The notes under the pieces: model-generated
Databases searched by the model: none
What the model saw: the letters and a program-made list of their open reading frames with translations, nothing else
Told to the model about the DNA's origin: nothing
Position numbers and translations under genes: made by a program
Origin: Planctomycetota bacterium
GTDB taxonomy: Bacteria > Planctomycetota > PLA2
Assembly (NCBI GenBank): GCA_021776785.1
Contig: JAJFFF010000004.1
Span: forward strand, 62,001 to 126,000
Length of the DNA: 64,000 nt
Direction of reading: 5' to 3'
Shown: piece after piece, positions 55,330 to 64,000 of the stretch
How the letters are laid out: every line of letters begins with the position of its first letter
Position numbering within the stretch: position 1 is the stretch's first letter

Positions 55330-55820
55330 GACAAGCCTCCCAACACGGAGTCGAGTTTGTCCGCGGTCAAGTCGAGGTGTTTCTCGTCATCGACGAGCAT
55401 CATCGGCGCGTTCGCACAGTGCCCGAGACACTCGAAGTGCTTGAACGTGAAGCAACCGTCTTGGGTCGTCTCGCCGTTTTTTACGCCGTAGCGTTCGTTC
55501 ACATGCTGGATCAAACCGTCGGCGCCGCGCAGCTTGCACGACAACGTCTTGCAGAGTCGCACGACGTGGCGCCCCACCGGTTCGCTGTGGAACATGTCGT
55601 AAAACCCGACCACCCCGCGAACGTGCATGTCCGGCAACCCGAACAGGGCCGCCGTGTCCGCTACCGTCTCGTCGCTAAACCAGCCATCCCGCTCCGCTTG
55701 GATCAGGTGCATCGCCGGAATCAGCGCCGCTTTCTTGTGCGGATATCGCTTCCAGAGCTCGTTGACCTTGGCCACGAGCTCCGAAGAGAACTTCGATTCG
55801 TTCCCGCTCACCGGTCGCAC
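55326..55820 (-). CDS. nuoE: NADH-quinone oxidoreductase subunit E
   Basis: 164 residues, thioredoxin-like [2Fe-2S] subunit (N1a). Cluster Cys are in CKTLSC and later ECLGHCANAP. Starts: GTG at 55820 overlaps nuoD by 13 bases; a GTG at 55811 would give the GTGA junction seen elsewhere and start MSGNESKF. Confidence 0.95.
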   Translation of the reverse strand: MRPVSGNESKFSSELVAKVNELWKRYPHKKAALIPAMHLIQAERDGWFSDETVADTAALFGLPDMHVRGVVGFYDMFHSEPVGRHVVRLCKTLSCKLRGADGLIQHVNERYGVKNGETTQDGCFTFKHFECLGHCANAPMMLVDDEKHLDLTADKLDSVLGGLS

Positions 55821-57016
55821 TCTCCCATGACGAAGTCGATGGACCCCAAGACCGCGACGACATCGGAGATGAATCGTCCCTTCACGATCTCGGGGAGGAT
55901 CTGCAGATTCACGAAACTCGGCGACCGAATAAACATCCGGTCGGGATACCCGCCGCCCTTCGAACGGAAGTAGAACCCGAGTTCGCCCTTGGGGTTCTCG
56001 GCGCCGAAGTAGCTTTCACCGACCGGCGCATCCTGACCTTCGGTAATCAAAATGAACTGATGGATCAGCTCGTCCATCCCCTTTAGCACGGTGCTCTTCT
56101 CGGGGAGGCTGATTTTTGAGTCCTGCGTGTTGACCGGCCCGCCGGGCATTTTTTGGATGACCTGTTGCAGAATCTTCGTGCTCTCTTTGAGCTCTTCGAT
56201 GCGGCAAAGGTAGCGGTCGTAGCAGTCTCCGACCGAGCCGAGCGGAATGTCGAAGTCGTACCGCTCGTAGTCGAGGTACGGACGGTGGATCCGCAGATCC
56301 CACTCGATGCCGGAGCCGCGCAGGTTCGGGCCGGTTAGGCCGTACGAAAGCGCGTCGTCCTTCGTGATGACGCCGATGTCTTTCGTGCGGTCGATCCAAA
56401 TGCGGTTGCGCGAGAGCATTTTCTCGAACGACTCGATTTGTTCGGGAAACTGATCGATGAACGCCTTGAGCTCTTCGATGAATCCGTCCGGGATGTCGTT
56501 GGCGACGCCGCCGACACGCGTGTAGCTCGTCGTGAAGCGCGCGCCGGTGATGTGCTCGATCAAGTTGTAGATCGTTTCGCGCTCGCGAAAACACCACAAG
56601 AAGACCGTCATCGCGCCGACGTCCATCGCGAACGCGCCCAGCCCCAAAAGGTGTGCGCTGATACGCGACATCTCGGTGCACATGACGCGAATGGCTTTGG
56701 CGCGCGGCGGAATCTCGACGCCGATCAGGTGTTCCTGCGCGGTCGTCAACGCGACGTTGTTGGCGAGCGGCGCTAGGTAGTCCAGCCGATCCGTGTACGG
56801 CGTGAACATGTGAAACGTCATCGACTCCGCGAGCTTTTCCATCCCGCGGTGCAGGTAACCAACCACGGGTTCGCAGTTGACGACGATCTCGCCGTCGAGC
56901 TCCAGCACCAAACGCAACACGCCATGCGTGCTCGGGTGCTGCGGCCCCATGTTGAGGACCTGATGCTCCTGCGGCTGCTCGGGACGGTCGAGAACAATAT
57001 CGACTTGCGTGCTCAC
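55808..57016 (-). CDS. nuoD: NADH-quinone oxidoreductase subunit D
   Basis: 402 residues, the 49-kDa quinone-site subunit, related to [NiFe]-hydrogenase large subunits. It opens NMGPQHPSTHGVLRLVLELD and has YLHRGMEKLAE, PYTDRLDYLAPLANN and GEAYFGAENPKGE-like (GESYFGAENPKGELG) motifs. Its partner subunit B is missing from the operon. Confidence 0.97.
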   Translation of the reverse strand: MSTQVDIVLDRPEQPQEHQVLNMGPQHPSTHGVLRLVLELDGEIVVNCEPVVGYLHRGMEKLAESMTFHMFTPYTDRLDYLAPLANNVALTTAQEHLIGVEIPPRAKAIRVMCTEMSRISAHLLGLGAFAMDVGAMTVFLWCFRERETIYNLIEHITGARFTTSYTRVGGVANDIPDGFIEELKAFIDQFPEQIESFEKMLSRNRIWIDRTKDIGVITKDDALSYGLTGPNLRGSGIEWDLRIHRPYLDYERYDFDIPLGSVGDCYDRYLCRIEELKESTKILQQVIQKMPGGPVNTQDSKISLPEKSTVLKGMDELIHQFILITEGQDAPVGESYFGAENPKGELGFYFRSKGGGYPDRMFIRSPSFVNLQILPEIVKGRFISDVVAVLGSIDFVMGECDR

Positions 57017-57513
57017 GCTTTGCCTCCCTTGCCGGTGTACCCGGGCGTGCCCAGCGTGTTGCCGAGCAACGGGTAATCCTTGCGTAGCGGATACCCCTCA
57101 AACCCCTCCCACATCAGGATGCGGGTCAGGCTTGGATGGCCGTCGAATCGCACGCCGAACATGTCGTACACCTCACGCTCCAACCAATTGGCGGTCTTGT
57201 ACAGGTCCGTCACGGTCGCCAGCGTCGGTTCCTCGCCGCCGACGGCGACATTGATCCGGAGATCTTGATTGCGCTCAAGCGAACGCAACCGATACGTGAC
57301 GTCAAAACGCGGCTCCGCCAAGTAGTTGTCGCACGCCGTGATGAGCACAAGCTTCTTAAACTGCAGCTTGGGTTCGTCACGAAGCGTCTTCACAAACCCG
57401 TGAAGGCTTGCGGGGGTCGCGCGAAACGAGGGATCGTCGCGGAGGTCCTCGATGGCCTCCACGCCATCGGTGCCAGCCGCGAGCGCGTTCAGTTCTTCGC
57501 GGATGTCGCTCAT
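57013..57513 (-). CDS. nuoC: NADH-quinone oxidoreductase subunit C
   Basis: 166 residues from the ATG at 57513, which overlaps the nuoA stop as ATGA; a longer frame to 57558 is not needed. The 30-kDa signature is WLEREVYDMFGVRFDGHPSL and RILMWEGFEGYPLRKDYPL. It directly follows nuoA, so no room for nuoB exists. Confidence 0.96.
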   Translation of the reverse strand: MSDIREELNALAAGTDGVEAIEDLRDDPSFRATPASLHGFVKTLRDEPKLQFKKLVLITACDNYLAEPRFDVTYRLRSLERNQDLRINVAVGGEEPTLATVTDLYKTANWLEREVYDMFGVRFDGHPSLTRILMWEGFEGYPLRKDYPLLGNTLGTPGYTGKGGKA

Positions 57514-57950
57514 GCTTCCTCCCAATCGAGCGCCTTCTTCTTGACGACCCAGTACCAACCGAGAAACAGAATCGTCAAGAACACGGCCATCTCGGCGAAC
57601 AGGAACCCGAGCAATTCGCCGCGCGTCTCGAACACCACACCGTCAGGCACGCCCCCGCCAAAGTGCACCGCCCACGGATACAAAAACACCACTTCGATAT
57701 CGAAGAGGATGAAGAGCACCGCGACGAGATAGAACTTCACGCTGAAGCGTGTGTGCGCGTGTCCATCCGCCTCAATGCCGCACTCGTAAGGCTCGTCTTT
57801 GGCCTCGTTGGTCTCGACGCGTTTGCCTAAGAGCCACGAGATCGCGAGCTGACTTACCGAAAGCACAACGGCCAGTAAGAGCAGGATGAACACCGGCAGG
57901 TAGTCGACAGGCGCGTTGTCGCGCGCTGCGACGATTAAGAGATGGTCCAT
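57510..57950 (-). CDS. nuoA: NADH-quinone oxidoreductase subunit A
   Basis: 146 residues, three membrane helices. Conserved loop YECGIEADGHAHTRFSVKFYL with the quinone-cavity Cys, and FDIEVVFLYPWA in helix 2. It is the first gene of the operon, about 37 bases after the predicted transcription start. Confidence 0.96.
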   Translation of the reverse strand: MDHLLIVAARDNAPVDYLPVFILLLLAVVLSVSQLAISWLLGKRVETNEAKDEPYECGIEADGHAHTRFSVKFYLVAVLFILFDIEVVFLYPWAVHFGGGVPDGVVFETRGELLGFLFAEMAVFLTILFLGWYWVVKKKALDWEEA

Positions 57951-57993
57951 CGTTGACGTAACCTATGTTCCGGCCAGTGGATACGAAGCTGGA

Positions 57994-58022
57994 AATATAG
58001 GTGCGCGCCTTTCGCGCGTCAA
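57994..58022 (-). promoter_or_regulatory. Sigma-70-type promoter of the nuo operon
   Basis: On the minus strand TTGACG (58017-58022) and TATATT (57994-57999) are separated by exactly 17 bases. A start near 57987 gives a 37-base leader before nuoA. This is the best promoter match in the window and lies upstream of a 13-gene operon. Confidence 0.8.
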
Positions 58023-58165
58023 CGAATGCAGGGGTTTGCCCGCGTCACTTTGGACGGGCGCGGATGGAGAAACCGGGAGGCGTCTCCAACTCCGGTGCTG
58101 ACACGGGCTTGCGCGGTCGTACTCTGCTCGCGCTCAAAGATTTTTCTTGGGCCGCGCCGGGAAGA

Positions 58166-59740
58166 CTAGAAGACCAGAGTCGGCTCTTCTTCGATCTCTT
58201 CTTCAAACTCCAGCAATTCTTCATGCACGGTGTTCGTGTCCACAATCTTCGGGGGCTCGCGGAACCATCGATGGCCCCAGAAGATGTCGACCAAGACGAG
58301 CAGACCAAAGATCAGGTAGCCAAACACCCGAAACGAGATGCGATCCTGGAAGAACGGCAGATCCGCCGCCATCGGCCCGCGTAGATGCGTGAGATAGGAA
58401 AGGGACGCGATTACGGGAACCGCCAACCACGCCACACCGTACGCCCGGACGGCAAGCAGGGGCAGGAGCCAGAGAGCGTGCGCCGGGTGGAGGATGGGCG
58501 AAATCACCAGGAACCCGACCAGGAACACAAACAGGTCGTTGAGCGCCGCCTGCGTCTCCGCGCCTCCGATGTCGAGCAGCGGTCGCATGCGAATGCACAA
58601 AAACAGCACGAGCCCCAAAAACGCGACGCCCGCGATGACCTTGGCGAGCAGCACGTTGAACTTCTCACCGGGCTCGATCATGCTCACGCCGGCGATCTGC
58701 AGCGAGTTCTCCGCACGCCCCGGGAGATACTGAAGGCTCTTACGGAGCGGGTTTTCCAGCACCGAGTTGTACTCGTAGTGCCGCCATACGTGGACTTGGC
58801 CCTCCACGTAGCGCTCCAGCGGAACGTCGTTTTGGTGGAAGGGCAAAAACGGCACGGAAAACAGCGCCGCCATCAAAATCACGCCCAAAACGCCGAAGCG
58901 GCGGCTCAAAATCGGGACCAAGAGCAGGAATGGGAGCCGAACCGACGCGGCCAGAGCCGTGGGAACCGCGGCAAATAGCCGTCGGCCGCTTGCGATACAC
59001 CAGACCAGGGCGGCGATGGCTGGAAGCAGGTAGGCGTCCACGGCCAGGGTCACGTACAGCTCTTTGAGGAGAACGGGCGACCAGGCGTAGACCAGCACCC
59101 AACTCATGGGCAGGCGCATCGCCCGGAGCGCGAGGACCAAAAACAAGCAGGCCAAGACGTCGGCGCAGAGGATGGCGAACGCAAACCCGCGCGTGCTGTT
59201 TGGCTTGAATCGGTCCGCCAGCGCGCCGATCCACAGCGTGAGCGGCATGGCGTCCGTGCGCAGGTCGGGCCGCACGAGCTGTTCCGCGTGCGGCGCTTCC
59301 CCCGCACTCATGGCGGCTCGGGACAAAAGGAGTCGCTCGGCGCCGATCGCCGTCAGCTGCAGGTCCGCTTCGCCGCCTTCGAGCAGGTCGGCAGGCGCGA
59401 ACTCAAACGGGTGGACGCCATGGTTCACCATGCGCGCGTCGAAGCGCAGACGTTGCGGATCGCCCTCCAGGATGGGCGCCGGCGCACCGAACACGACGAT
59501 CAGCCGCACGGCCGCACCGATCAAGACCACCCAAAACAGCCGGGGCGGATTGCGGTGCGCGGCAACGCAAGCGACGACGTGAAACAGGCCGGCCGCCAGA
59601 GTCGCGAGGACGAAGTAGACAACCGTTTCCTTCTGCGCGGCAGCGATGCCGGCAGCCGGGAAGTGTCCGTTCGCATAAACCAGCCCGGCTGCGTACGCCA
59701 AGAGGGAGAGCGCACCCGCTCCGATCGCCACTTTCGCCAT
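58166..59740 (-). CDS. Polytopic membrane protein, GT87/mannosyltransferase-like
   Basis: 524 residues with about 12 membrane segments. A long extracytoplasmic loop between helices carries ILEGDPQRLRFDARMVNHGV, with an acidic pattern like that of GT-C glycosyltransferases. The C-terminus is acidic and soluble (EELLEFEEEIEEEPTLVF). The helix plan resembles GT87-type lipid-linked sugar transferases, but I see no proof. It lies just upstream of the nuo promoter and downstream of an FG-GAP lipoprotein. Confidence 0.7.
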   Translation of the reverse strand: MAKVAIGAGALSLLAYAAGLVYANGHFPAAGIAAAQKETVVYFVLATLAAGLFHVVACVAAHRNPPRLFWVVLIGAAVRLIVVFGAPAPILEGDPQRLRFDARMVNHGVHPFEFAPADLLEGGEADLQLTAIGAERLLLSRAAMSAGEAPHAEQLVRPDLRTDAMPLTLWIGALADRFKPNSTRGFAFAILCADVLACLFLVLALRAMRLPMSWVLVYAWSPVLLKELYVTLAVDAYLLPAIAALVWCIASGRRLFAAVPTALAASVRLPFLLLVPILSRRFGVLGVILMAALFSVPFLPFHQNDVPLERYVEGQVHVWRHYEYNSVLENPLRKSLQYLPGRAENSLQIAGVSMIEPGEKFNVLLAKVIAGVAFLGLVLFLCIRMRPLLDIGGAETQAALNDLFVFLVGFLVISPILHPAHALWLLPLLAVRAYGVAWLAVPVIASLSYLTHLRGPMAADLPFFQDRISFRVFGYLIFGLLVLVDIFWGHRWFREPPKIVDTNTVHEELLEFEEEIEEEPTLVF

Positions 59741-59808
59741 ATCGTCTGGTTCCCTTTCGTCCCAACAGGCAAGACGACTTGAGACGCGACTGGCGCAAAC
59801 CGATCTAA

Positions 59809-61749
59809 TTAGCCGGTGCTTTTATCGGGATACTCGATAGTTAGGGCGGCATCGACGCGGGGCGCCGCGTGTTCGGTCATCAATCCGTTGGGCCACCGGA
59901 CCTGAATCCGCTCGACCGCGGTCGCGGCGCCCAGCCCGAAATGGAGGCGAGGATCCTCGCAGCATTGAAACGACGATCCGAGCAGCAGGACGCGGCTCTG
60001 GGAGCGGCCCCCCGCCACCACGGTGACTTCGGCGCCGGCCGGATCGCGGGCCACCTTCGCCGACGGCCGTCCGACCAAGCGCACCGTCAGCCAGTGACGC
60101 GGCGCGTCTTGGGCGAGATCCGCCCGTAGCAGGCAGGGTGTGTCGTTGAGCTCGGTCGTCGCAATGTCTAAGTCGCCGTCGTTGTCGAAATCGATAACCG
60201 CGGTTGCGCGCGAGGATTTTTTAACCATGAGCCCGGGCCCCGCTTGGTTCGACACATCGCGAAAGCGCAGGCGTTTTTGATCGTCGTTGAGCAGCAACAC
60301 GTTGTGCTGCCTGTACGACGTTTGCTGGTCGGGAAACGCATCGACCTCCGGGTAGACGTGGCCGCATGCGAAATAGATATCGACATCCCCATCGTTGTCG
60401 AAGTCCTGCAGATTCACGCCCCAACCCAGCTTGAAGAACGTGACGTTGCGCACGATCGTGGCGGGCGCGCGTTCGTTGAAGACGACGATGCCGCTCGCCG
60501 TTCGTTCGGCAAGCAAGATATTGAATTCGTCGTGGCTGAAGTTCGTGATCGATAGATCGAACTCCCCGTCGCCGTTGATGTCATTTAGGGCCGCGCCCAT
60601 CGACGCCTGCGCGCTGTAGTCACTCACGCTCGTCGCCAGGCTCATCGGGCCCGCTTCATCTACGAACTTCTTGCCCTTCTGGTTGATCCAGCAAACACTC
60701 GCCACGCTGTCGTTGGAGACGTACACGTCCAACCAACCGTCGCGGTCGACGTCCCATGCAATCGGCTGAAACGCGTAGAACGGGCCGCGTGAGCGTGATG
60801 TCGTGGAATCCTTGTTCCGCGCAAACGTGATGCCTTTGGCCGCCGACACATCCCGAAACACGAGCTTGCCGGTCTCGACCAAGTCGTTGTGGAGCAACAC
60901 GTCGTTTTGCGGAACGAGGCCCAGCGGGCCACAGTACACCTGCAACGTCTTCCATACGCAGCTGCGTGCGTTGATGCGGCCGTCTTCGTCGAGATCGACG
61001 GCCGACGTGTCGTCCAAGAACTCGTAGATGTCGGCGTACTGCGCCACGTACACGTCCAGGTCGCCGTCCCGGTCGTAGTCGAAAAAGCAGGCGCCGGTCG
61101 ACCAGCCGCGAATGTCCCCTTGCGCGTTGGCGTCTTTCCCGACTTCAGTAAACCGCCCCTTGCCGTCGTTTAGATAGAGGCGGTTGTGGCCGAAGTTGCA
61201 CACAAAGATGTCGGCGTCCCCGTCGTTGTCGATGTCGCCCGCGAGCGCGCCGAATGCCCACGACGGATCGTCCACGCCCGCCGCTTTCGCGCCGCGTTCG
61301 AACTTCTTTCCGCCGCGGTTCCAGTAGAGCTCGTTGCGCGGCGTCTCTTCCGGCGCGATCAAGGTCACCGTGCGCGATTTACGGTCATAGCGCGTGATGT
61401 TGTTGCCGTTGGGGCAATACATATCGAAAAAACCGTCGCCGTTGAAGTCGGCCACGGCAATCCCCGGAGGCATCGCTTCCAGGATCACATTCTTGGATAC
61501 GCCGTCGCGCCCCGTCCGATTGCGCAGGGTGTAGCCCATCTCGCCCGCCACATCGGTAAACGTGACGCCGACCGTCGCCGATTCGCCTTCGACCGACGGC
61601 ACGGCCCGCGGTTTTTTCTTCGGTTCGTCTTTTCCGCATCCTTGGACGGCGACAAAGCTGATCGCTCCCGCGATCCAGGCGCATTTCAAGAGCGTGGAGC
61701 GCCAAGAACCGGGGACTTTTCGGGAATAAGGCATGAAATACCGTTTCAT
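59809..61749 (-). CDS. FG-GAP repeat lipoprotein, CRTAC/ASPIC type
   Basis: 646 residues from the ATG at 61749; an ATG at 61734 is an alternative. A lipoprotein signal peptide ends at FVAVQGC. Then come FG-GAP/VCBS calcium-binding repeats with D-x-N-x-D loops (IAVADFNGDGFFDMYCPNG, LAGDIDNDGDADIFVCNFG, FDYDRDGDLDVYVAQYA). The C-terminus has the UnbV/ASPIC domain (VVAGGRSQSRVLLLGSSFQC, RIQVRWPNG). It should form an exported beta-propeller. Diverges from lon. Confidence 0.9.
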   Translation of the reverse strand: MKRYFMPYSRKVPGSWRSTLLKCAWIAGAISFVAVQGCGKDEPKKKPRAVPSVEGESATVGVTFTDVAGEMGYTLRNRTGRDGVSKNVILEAMPPGIAVADFNGDGFFDMYCPNGNNITRYDRKSRTVTLIAPEETPRNELYWNRGGKKFERGAKAAGVDDPSWAFGALAGDIDNDGDADIFVCNFGHNRLYLNDGKGRFTEVGKDANAQGDIRGWSTGACFFDYDRDGDLDVYVAQYADIYEFLDDTSAVDLDEDGRINARSCVWKTLQVYCGPLGLVPQNDVLLHNDLVETGKLVFRDVSAAKGITFARNKDSTTSRSRGPFYAFQPIAWDVDRDGWLDVYVSNDSVASVCWINQKGKKFVDEAGPMSLATSVSDYSAQASMGAALNDINGDGEFDLSITNFSHDEFNILLAERTASGIVVFNERAPATIVRNVTFFKLGWGVNLQDFDNDGDVDIYFACGHVYPEVDAFPDQQTSYRQHNVLLLNDDQKRLRFRDVSNQAGPGLMVKKSSRATAVIDFDNDGDLDIATTELNDTPCLLRADLAQDAPRHWLTVRLVGRPSAKVARDPAGAEVTVVAGGRSQSRVLLLGSSFQCCEDPRLHFGLGAATAVERIQVRWPNGLMTEHAAPRVDAALTIEYPDKSTG

Positions 61750-61835
61750 TGGGGCGGGCTGTTCTCCCACCAAGAGCCGAACGCAGTTTAACCAGCGACC
61801 ACGTTTTGGCCGATGGGGCCTGCGTGGGAGGCGAT

Positions 61836-64000
61836 ATGTCGAGCGGTGTTGAAACTCCGGAGCGTCTGCCGGCGCTGCGGCTTCTGGCAAGCGTGGTCTT
61901 TCCAGATGACGTGGTGTCGGTGCAGCTGCCGGATGAGGAGTGTGCTGCACCCCTCGATTTCATTGACGACGCGCACGCGTTGGTCGCCACGATCTTCGAC
62001 GCACCGCGCGCCGAGCGATCGATCGATGGCCAACACGAGATCTGCGTTCTGGCGCGAGTCGTCCAACGCATGCAGATGCCGGGCGGCGGCTGTCAAGTGG
62101 TGTTCCAAGGCGTGGCGCGCGCTCGTGTCGTGGACCTTGAGGACGACGGGAACATCCGTTGGGCGCACATCGTCCAGGTCGAACCCGACTCGGAAGAAAT
62201 CGACGAGGACCAGTCGCGCGCTGTGTTGCGCGTGCTCGACCTCTTGACCGACTATCTCCAAAAAGACGGCACGTACCCCGAGGACCTCGAGAACATCTTG
62301 CGGATGAATCTCGAGAGCACCGGGCGTTTTGCCGACATGGTCGCCGCCTACCTCCACCTGCCGCTGCCCGTGAAGCGCGAGGTGGCGACGACTGTGGATT
62401 CCGCGGAGCGTTTGGACATGTTGCGCCGCTCGATCGAAGCGGAACTCGCGCGGTTCACGATCGAGACTGACATCCACAAACGCGTTCGCGATCAAATTGA
62501 AGATCGTCAGCGCGAACAGTATTTGCGCCAGCAGATGAAGGCGATTCGACGGGAGTTGGGCGACGAGGGTTCGCCGGACGAAGACGGCGACAAGCTTGCG
62601 GAGCAAATGCGCACGGCCGGTTTGTCGGCGGAAGCGCGTGAAATCGTCGAGCGCGAATTGCGTCGATTGCGCTCGATCTCGCCGAGTAGTGCGGAGTATC
62701 ACGTCATCCGGAACTACGTTTCGTGGGTGATGGAACTGCCGTGGAAAAAAAGAACGCGCGACCGGTTGGACATTTCGCGGGCGCGAAAGATTTTGCACGA
62801 GCAGCACTCCGGCCTCGACAAAGTCAAAGAGCGGATCGTCGAGCACCTGGCGGTCAAAAAACTCAACCGCAAGGCGCGCGGCTCGATCCTTTGCCTCGTG
62901 GGTCCGCCGGGCGTGGGCAAAACGACGCTTGGACGCTCCGTCGCCAAGTCCTTGGGGCGGAAGTTTGTGCGCATGAGCGTGGGCGGATTGCGCGATGAAG
63001 CCGAGATCAAGGGCCATCGGCGCACGTATGTCGGGGCCATGCCGGGCAAGGTCATCCAGCTGCTCAAGCGGGCTGGCGTCCGCAACCCGGTGCTCCAGAT
63101 CGACGAAATCGACAAGATGGGGTCGGACCACCGCGGCGATCCGGCCAGTGCGGTTCTTGAGGTGTTGGATCCCGAGTGCAACGCCGCGTTCCGCGATCAC
63201 TACCTCGATGTCGGATTCGATCTCAGCGACGTGTTTTTCTTGGTGACCGCGAACGTCTTGGATTCGATTCCGAGCGCGCTCCGTGATCGCTTGGAGATCG
63301 TTCGCATCGGCGGATACACACAGCGCGAGAAGCTCGCGATCGCGCGCACGCACCTTGTGCCGCGCGCCATCAAGGAGAACGGACTGCGCGAGGACGCCGT
63401 TCGCTTCACGTCCGGCGGGCTGGAGCGGATCATCGAGGGTCACACGCGCGAAGCCGGTCTGCGCGAACTCGAGCGCACGCTCAAAAAGATCTGCCGCAAA
63501 GTCGCCACGCGTTGGGTCGAGGGGAACGAAGAGCTCGTGCGCGTTGGCAAACAACGCGTTTCCGACTTTCTCGGCGCCCCCCGCTACAAGCCCGATCTCG
63601 CGGGGCGCTGCGCCGAAGTCGGCGTGGCGACGGGTCTCGCGTGGACGGCCTATGGCGGCACGCTCTTGTCTATCGAAGCCAACCGCATGGTCGGGAAGGG
63701 CGATATCGTCGTCACCGGACAGCTCGGCGATGTCATGAAGGAGTCGGCGCGCGCCGCGATGAGTTTCGTTCGCGCCCACGCGTCAGAGTTCGACATCGAC
63801 TCGGCGGAGTTTGCGCGCTACGACATTCACATTCACTTCCCCGAAGGCGCCACACCTAAAGACGGTCCGTCCGCGGGCGTCGCGATCGCTACCTGTCTTG
63901 CGAGTCTGTTTACCGGGCGCGCCGTCCGTCACGACTTAGCGATGACGGGTGAGATCACACTCAAGGGGAAGGTCTTGGAAGTCGGCGGCATCAAGGAGAA
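61836..64000 (+). CDS. lon: ATP-dependent protease Lon (3' partial)
   Basis: 721 codons are present; the window ends inside the gene. ATG at 61836 has GGGAGG about five bases upstream. The N-terminal LON domain (about 10-200) leads into the coiled-coil REQYLRQQMKAIRRELGDEG. The AAA+ module has Walker A GPPGVGKT (residues 356-363) and Walker B VLQIDEIDKM. The protease domain has the catalytic Ser679 in KDGPSAGVAI and the Lys in GGIK (residue 720), so the Ser-Lys dyad is intact. Lon degrades damaged and regulatory proteins in the cytoplasm. It is divergent from the FG-GAP gene, with 86 bases between. Confidence 0.97.
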   Translation, partial: MSSGVETPERLPALRLLASVVFPDDVVSVQLPDEECAAPLDFIDDAHALVATIFDAPRAERSIDGQHEICVLARVVQRMQMPGGGCQVVFQGVARARVVDLEDDGNIRWAHIVQVEPDSEEIDEDQSRAVLRVLDLLTDYLQKDGTYPEDLENILRMNLESTGRFADMVAAYLHLPLPVKREVATTVDSAERLDMLRRSIEAELARFTIETDIHKRVRDQIEDRQREQYLRQQMKAIRRELGDEGSPDEDGDKLAEQMRTAGLSAEAREIVERELRRLRSISPSSAEYHVIRNYVSWVMELPWKKRTRDRLDISRARKILHEQHSGLDKVKERIVEHLAVKKLNRKARGSILCLVGPPGVGKTTLGRSVAKSLGRKFVRMSVGGLRDEAEIKGHRRTYVGAMPGKVIQLLKRAGVRNPVLQIDEIDKMGSDHRGDPASAVLEVLDPECNAAFRDHYLDVGFDLSDVFFLVTANVLDSIPSALRDRLEIVRIGGYTQREKLAIARTHLVPRAIKENGLREDAVRFTSGGLERIIEGHTREAGLRELERTLKKICRKVATRWVEGNEELVRVGKQRVSDFLGAPRYKPDLAGRCAEVGVATGLAWTAYGGTLLSIEANRMVGKGDIVVTGQLGDVMKESARAAMSFVRAHASEFDIDSAEFARYDIHIHFPEGATPKDGPSAGVAIATCLASLFTGRAVRHDLAMTGEITLKGKVLEVGGIKE

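Noticed and set aside
57013..57513. nuoB hidden as a fusion with nuoC
   Set aside because: The protein is only NuoC-sized and lacks the paired-Cys motif of NuoB.
61788..63779. 663-residue reading frame on the minus strand across lon
   Set aside because: It is antisense to a clear Lon protein and has no recognisable domain; long antisense frames are common in high-GC DNA.

Overview
The window most likely comes from a planctomycete (PVC superphylum). The strongest clue is a 49-residue protein at 26345-26494 that resembles the small basic protein family shared by PVC bacteria. Supporting clues are a Ser/Thr kinase fused to WD40 repeats, an NPCBM-domain protein, a VWA membrane protein, a CRTAC/ASPIC FG-GAP lipoprotein, very large Gly-rich secreted lipoproteins and high GC coding sequence. 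Both ends cut genes: the kinase on the left lacks its N-terminus and lon on the right lacks its C-terminus.

Layout, left to right. (1) 1-3218, kinase-WD40 protein. (2) 3219-6098, a disturbed region: a second copy of the last 37 codons of korB, a GNAT gene and a decayed YcaQ/AlkZ-type DNA glycosylase pseudogene. An exact 124-bp direct repeat bounds most of it. (3) korA-korB (2-oxoacid:ferredoxin oxidoreductase, minus strand) diverges from a secreted M1-M28 double-peptidase fusion. (4) 12408-20595, a secreted protein, a universal stress protein, an NtrB/NtrC-type two-component pair, an ECF sigma/anti-sigma pair and a PP2C phosphatase. (5) 20754-27071, NPCBM protein, VWA protein and pdxA in tight succession, then a SPOR-like membrane protein, the small basic protein and a DUF1877-like protein. 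(6) 27081-32201, a minus-strand run of M42 peptidase, class IV aminotransferase, ABC permease and HEAT-repeat protein, closed by a strong terminator. (7) 32320-34524, a DsbD-type thiol:disulfide interchange protein with an in-frame UGA exactly where the first Cys of the C-terminal CxxC should be, followed by a SECIS-like hairpin; this is the most notable feature of the window. (8) 34547-44949, a triple-FKBP protein and two giant lipoproteins, separated by hairpins and a tandem repeat. (9) 45258-57950, a complex I operon in the order A-C-D-E-F-G-H-I-J-K-L-M-N, with no nuoB. (10) 58166-64000, a polytopic membrane protein, an FG-GAP lipoprotein and lon.

How the parts fit: KorAB makes reduced ferredoxin and complex I feeds quinone, so central oxidative metabolism is well represented. 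Many other genes are envelope proteins (DsbD, FKBP, lipoproteins, secreted peptidases) or signalling proteins. A selenocysteine DsbD would supply reducing power to that envelope. Coordinates and motifs were read by eye from the sequence; no database search was run, so family names rest on motif recognition.
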